Positions 13,502 through 16,382 of a DNA stretch of 16,382 nucleotides are shown one piece after another (positions within the stretch are counted from its first letter, which is position 1; each line of letters starts with the position of its first letter). The stretch comes from Prevotellaceae bacterium (GTDB taxonomy: Bacteria; Bacteroidota; Bacteroidia; Bacteroidales; UBA932). The notes beneath the pieces were generated by a model. The model searched no databases, was not told the DNA's origin, and was given only the letters and a program-made list of their open reading frames with translations. The stretch spans positions 1 through 16,382 of the forward strand of contig JAITQQ010000070.1 of the NCBI GenBank assembly GCA_031288855.1, in the 5' to 3' direction. The position numbers and the translations under genes were made by a program.

Positions 13502-15649
13502 ATGAAAAAAATTTTACTTCTACTATTTTACGGATTAACGGTCGCCGCAAGGCCGGTATTTGCCGATGAGGGCATGTGGCTCTTGCCGCTCATTGAGAAA
13601 CTGAATTATGCCGCCATGCAAAAGCAAGGCTTGACACTGTCGGCCGAAGAAATTTACAGCATCAACCATTCGAGTTTGAAAGATGCGGTAGTGATTTTCG
13701 GGGGCGGCTGCACCGGCGAAATTATTTCGCCCGAAGGCTTGTTGCTGACCAACCACCATTGCGGTTACGGCATTATTCAAGAGCATAGCAGCGTGGAACA
13801 CGACTACCTGAAAGACGGTTTTTGGGCCAAGGCCCGCGCCGACGAAATCCCTTCGCCCGGCTTGGCGGTGACGTTTTTAGAGCGGATTGAAGACGTGAGT
13901 GATAAAATTTTGCCGGAATTGGCGAACATTACCGACGAAAAGCAACGCAATGCAAAAGTAAACGAACTCTCGAAAGCCTTGCGCGACACGGCAACAAAGG
14001 GACAAAGCAACGTGCGTGCTTCGATATATTCGATGTTCAACGGCAATGCGTATTATTTGTTTATCTACAAAATATATGAAGACGTGCGGCTGGTGGGTGC
14101 GCCGCCGTCGGCCATCGGCAAGTTCGGCGCCGATACCGACAACTGGATGTGGCCGCGCCACACATGCGATTTTTCGCTGTTCCGCGTATATACCGATAAA
14201 GACGGAAATCCCGCAGAATATTCCGCCGACAACATTCCGTTGAAGCCGAAACGCTACCTCAACGTGTCGATTGCCGGCTTTGAAGAAGGCGACTACGCCA
14301 TGATTTTAGGCTATCCGGGAAGCACCAACCGTTACATGACCTCGTGGGAAATACGCGAGCGGATGAACGTGTCGAACGCCATACGCATTTATGTGCGCGG
14401 CATCCGGCAAGAGATTATGTTGGAAGACATGCTCGCCGACCCGAAAGTGAAAATTCAATACGCTTCCAAATATTCCGGTTCAACCAATTATTGGAAAAAC
14501 TCCATTGGTATGAACGAAGCCCTGAAACGCTTGAATATCGTGGAAAAGAAAGAAGCCGTAGAAAAGCAATTTGCCGAATTTGCGGCTAAAAGCGGCAACG
14601 AAAATTATAAAACCGCACTCGACGACATCCGGCAGGCCATTGAAGGGCGCGAGGACATTTACCGCACCATACTTTATTATTCCGAAGTTCTTCCCAATAT
14701 CGAAATTCAACGGATAGCCGGCCGGGCGTTGGGTTATTTGAAAGCGTTGCAGGATACGAGTAAGAAAGCCATAGCGAATGCCAAAGATAGATTGCTGGAC
14801 AATGCGGAAAGTTTTTACAAGGATTATAATGCGCCTACCGATGTGAAGGTGGCCAAAGCGCTGTTAAAAGTTTATACGGAAAAAGTAGCCAAGTCAGATT
14901 GGCCGCAAGCCTTGATAGACGCGGAAAAAAAGTACAAGGGAAATTTTGACAAGTATGTGGATAATTGGTTTGCAAAATCTGTTTTTGTGAGTTTCGATAA
15001 GTTAAAAGCGTTTACCGAAAAGCCTTCTGCCAAGCAGCTAAGCAAAGACCCTGTGATGCAGTTGGCCGCGTCGGGACAAAACAAGGCCAATGCCCTGGGC
15101 GCCGCCATGCAGGCGTCTGGTTTGCAGTTGGCAAAAGGCCGCCGGCATTTTATGGCGGGTTTAATGGAGATGCAACCCGGTAAAGTATTTTATCCCGATG
15201 CGAATTTCAGTACGCGCTTGACGTATGGAAATATTTTGAGTTACGACCCGAAGGACGCCGTGCATTACAAATACTACACCACGCTGGAAGGCGTGATGGA
15301 AAAAGAAGACCCGGATAATTGGGAATTTGTAGTACCTGAAAAATTAAAACAGCTGTATCTTGAGAAAGGCTATGGGCGCTATGCGTTGCCGAACGGCGAA
15401 CTGCCGGTGTGTTTCCTTTCCAACAACGACATCACCGGCGGCAATTCAGGCAGCCCGGTGTTGAACGGACGCGGCGAACTTATCGGCACAGCGTTCGACG
15501 GCAATTGGGAAGCCCTGAGCGGGGACATCACTTTTGAGCCCGATTTACAACGCTGCATCAATGTGGATATCCGCTACGTGTTGTTCATCATTGACAAGTA
15601 CGCCGGCGCTACCCATTTGATTGATGAAATGACGATAGTGGAAAAATAA
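13502..15649 (+). CDS. dpp7: S46 family dipeptidyl peptidase, DPP7-type
   Basis: A secreted or periplasmic serine exopeptidase of 715 residues that releases dipeptides from the N-terminus of oligopeptides. The signal peptide is about residues 1-21 (ending VFA), leaving mature DEGMWLLP, the usual S46 start. The chymotrypsin-like triad is visible: TNHHCGY (83-89, catalytic His85 or His86), DNWMWPRHTCDFSLFRVY (213-230, Asp223) and GGNSGSP (Ser649). The alpha-helical S46 insertion lies between (about 280-560). In the sequence GTAFDGNWEA, Gly667 lies 18 residues after the catalytic Ser. This matches Gly673 of DPP7, where DPP11 has the Arg that selects Asp/Glu at P1, so hydrophobic P1 preference is inferred. 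No promoter is obvious in the 35-nt gap after rnhB. The 3' end overlaps the convergent DUF2851 gene by 41 bp. Confidence 0.95.
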   Translation: MKKILLLLFYGLTVAARPVFADEGMWLLPLIEKLNYAAMQKQGLTLSAEEIYSINHSSLKDAVVIFGGGCTGEIISPEGLLLTNHHCGYGIIQEHSSVEHDYLKDGFWAKARADEIPSPGLAVTFLERIEDVSDKILPELANITDEKQRNAKVNELSKALRDTATKGQSNVRASIYSMFNGNAYYLFIYKIYEDVRLVGAPPSAIGKFGADTDNWMWPRHTCDFSLFRVYTDKDGNPAEYSADNIPLKPKRYLNVSIAGFEEGDYAMILGYPGSTNRYMTSWEIRERMNVSNAIRIYVRGIRQEIMLEDMLADPKVKIQYASKYSGSTNYWKNSIGMNEALKRLNIVEKKEAVEKQFAEFAAKSGNENYKTALDDIRQAIEGREDIYRTILYYSEVLPNIEIQRIAGRALGYLKALQDTSKKAIANAKDRLLDNAESFYKDYNAPTDVKVAKALLKVYTEKVAKSDWPQALIDAEKKYKGNFDKYVDNWFAKSVFVSFDKLKAFTEKPSAKQLSKDPVMQLAASGQNKANALGAAMQASGLQLAKGRRHFMAGLMEMQPGKVFYPDANFSTRLTYGNILSYDPKDAVHYKYYTTLEGVMEKEDPDNWEFVVPEKLKQLYLEKGYGRYALPNGELPVCFLSNNDITGGNSGSPVLNGRGELIGTAFDGNWEALSGDITFEPDLQRCINVDIRYVLFIIDKYAGATHLIDEMTIVEK

Positions 15650-16382
15650 TTCCTGCCCCGATAGGACAATAAAGACAGCGTTTCTTATCGCAATAGGCGG
15701 TTTGAAGCTGAATGAGCGCCTGGCTGTGAAAAGCATTGTGCGCTTTGACGCCGGCTTGTTGCCATTGGCGTATGATATGATTTTGTTCGGGCGGAAATTT
15801 TTCCAACAACTCCAGTGCGTTTTCTCTCAGGTTGTCGTAGTGATGATATTGCGCATACGTGAAAAGGTAAGGAATCACAAGGTTTACAAGGAGGTTGTGA
15901 ATAGATGCCTGTCCTAACTTTTTGGGTTGCGGAGGCGAAGGCTTTCCGAAAACATAGTGGGTATCCCAATACGCGGAAGCCTGTAAATCGAACAGTGCGT
16001 ACAATGCTGTTTCCGAATGTTTGTTCCATGCTTCCATGAGGTGAACAACAGGCGGGGCGTGATGCAGAAATTGTGCAAGTTGTGCAAGGCGTATGGTGGG
16101 AAAGTTGGAAGGCCGCAGGCGCAGGAATTTCCAAAGGTGCGCCTCAAGTGGCGAAAGTTGAAATTTTTCTTGTAAAAAACAATATTCTTTTTGCAGGAGA
16201 CTGTGGTATTCGTCTTTGGCGGGGCCTTGCAACATGCCGGCTTGTCCGAAAAGTAGCGCCTCGAGTTGCAGCAGCGTGTTGCGGTGTTTACTGATTACTT
16301 TATAAGGTGTGCTTTTTGCAAGCAATTCAAAAGCGGTGGTGTTGAGGCCGAATCCGAAGGCGCGGAAGAGCAATTGGTGAAA
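15609..16382 (-). CDS. DUF2851 family protein (C-terminal part, runs off window)
   Basis: This is the 3' portion of a gene whose start lies beyond the right edge. The frame stays open to the last base (…FHQLLFRAFGFG…), and the TTG at 16371-16373 is an internal Leu codon, not a start. About 258 residues are visible. Recognisable DUF2851 segments are LLFRAFGFGLNTTAFELLAK, HRNTLLQLEALLFGQAGML, LWKFLRLRPSNFPTIRLAQL, YWDTHYVFG and the Cys-containing end SQALIQLQTAYCDKKRCLYCPIG. The family is common and nearly universal in Bacteroidetes. Its function is unknown; the Cys cluster near the end (CDKKRCLYC) could bind a metal, which is inference. The stop lies within the 3' end of the convergent S46 peptidase gene. 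Confidence 0.9.
   Translation of the reverse strand, partial: FHQLLFRAFGFGLNTTAFELLAKSTPYKVISKHRNTLLQLEALLFGQAGMLQGPAKDEYHSLLQKEYCFLQEKFQLSPLEAHLWKFLRLRPSNFPTIRLAQLAQFLHHAPPVVHLMEAWNKHSETALYALFDLQASAYWDTHYVFGKPSPPQPKKLGQASIHNLLVNLVIPYLFTYAQYHHYDNLRENALELLEKFPPEQNHIIRQWQQAGVKAHNAFHSQALIQLQTAYCDKKRCLYCPIGAGIIFPLSSFHQSNG

Overview
The window looks like chromosomal sequence from a member of the Bacteroidota, most likely the order Bacteroidales. The evidence is a SusC/SusD pair, an S46 dipeptidyl peptidase, a DUF2851 protein, and several matches to the Bacteroidetes primary-sigma promoter (TTTG, 19-20 nt, TAnnTTTG). The exact genus cannot be read from the sequence. No insertion sequence, phage gene or CRISPR array is visible.

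Left part (1-2208, minus strand): lepA (elongation factor 4) is followed downstream by its own-promoter non-coding RNA (about 119-360). This RNA folds into a long interrupted rod with a central internal loop and resembles 6S RNA. A block of 7-bp tandem repeats lies beyond it.

Centre (2209-11124, plus strand): first comes a two-gene operon for a secreted N-terminal-nucleophile amide hydrolase and a secreted two-domain M14 zinc carboxypeptidase. A consensus promoter with a perfect AT inverted repeat, and a leader of about 175 nt, precede a SusC/SusD outer-membrane import pair. No glycan-active enzyme, sigma/anti-sigma gene or two-component sensor is present. The neighbours are amide-bond and peptide hydrolases, so the best inference is a RagAB-like peptide or amide uptake locus, not a polysaccharide utilisation locus.

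Right part (11125-16382): several hairpins, including one bidirectional terminator, lie before a tRNA-Glu(UUC) with its own consensus promoter. An acidic amino acid:cation symporter on the minus strand ends with its stop codon inside the 3' end of that tRNA. It is divergent from rnhB (RNase HII), which is followed by a DPP7-type S46 dipeptidyl peptidase. A DUF2851 gene on the minus strand runs off the right edge.

Taken together, the secreted amidase, carboxypeptidase, SusCD porter, dipeptidyl peptidase and glutamate/aspartate symporter suit an organism living on peptides and amino acids. The functional link between the separate transcription units is an inference.
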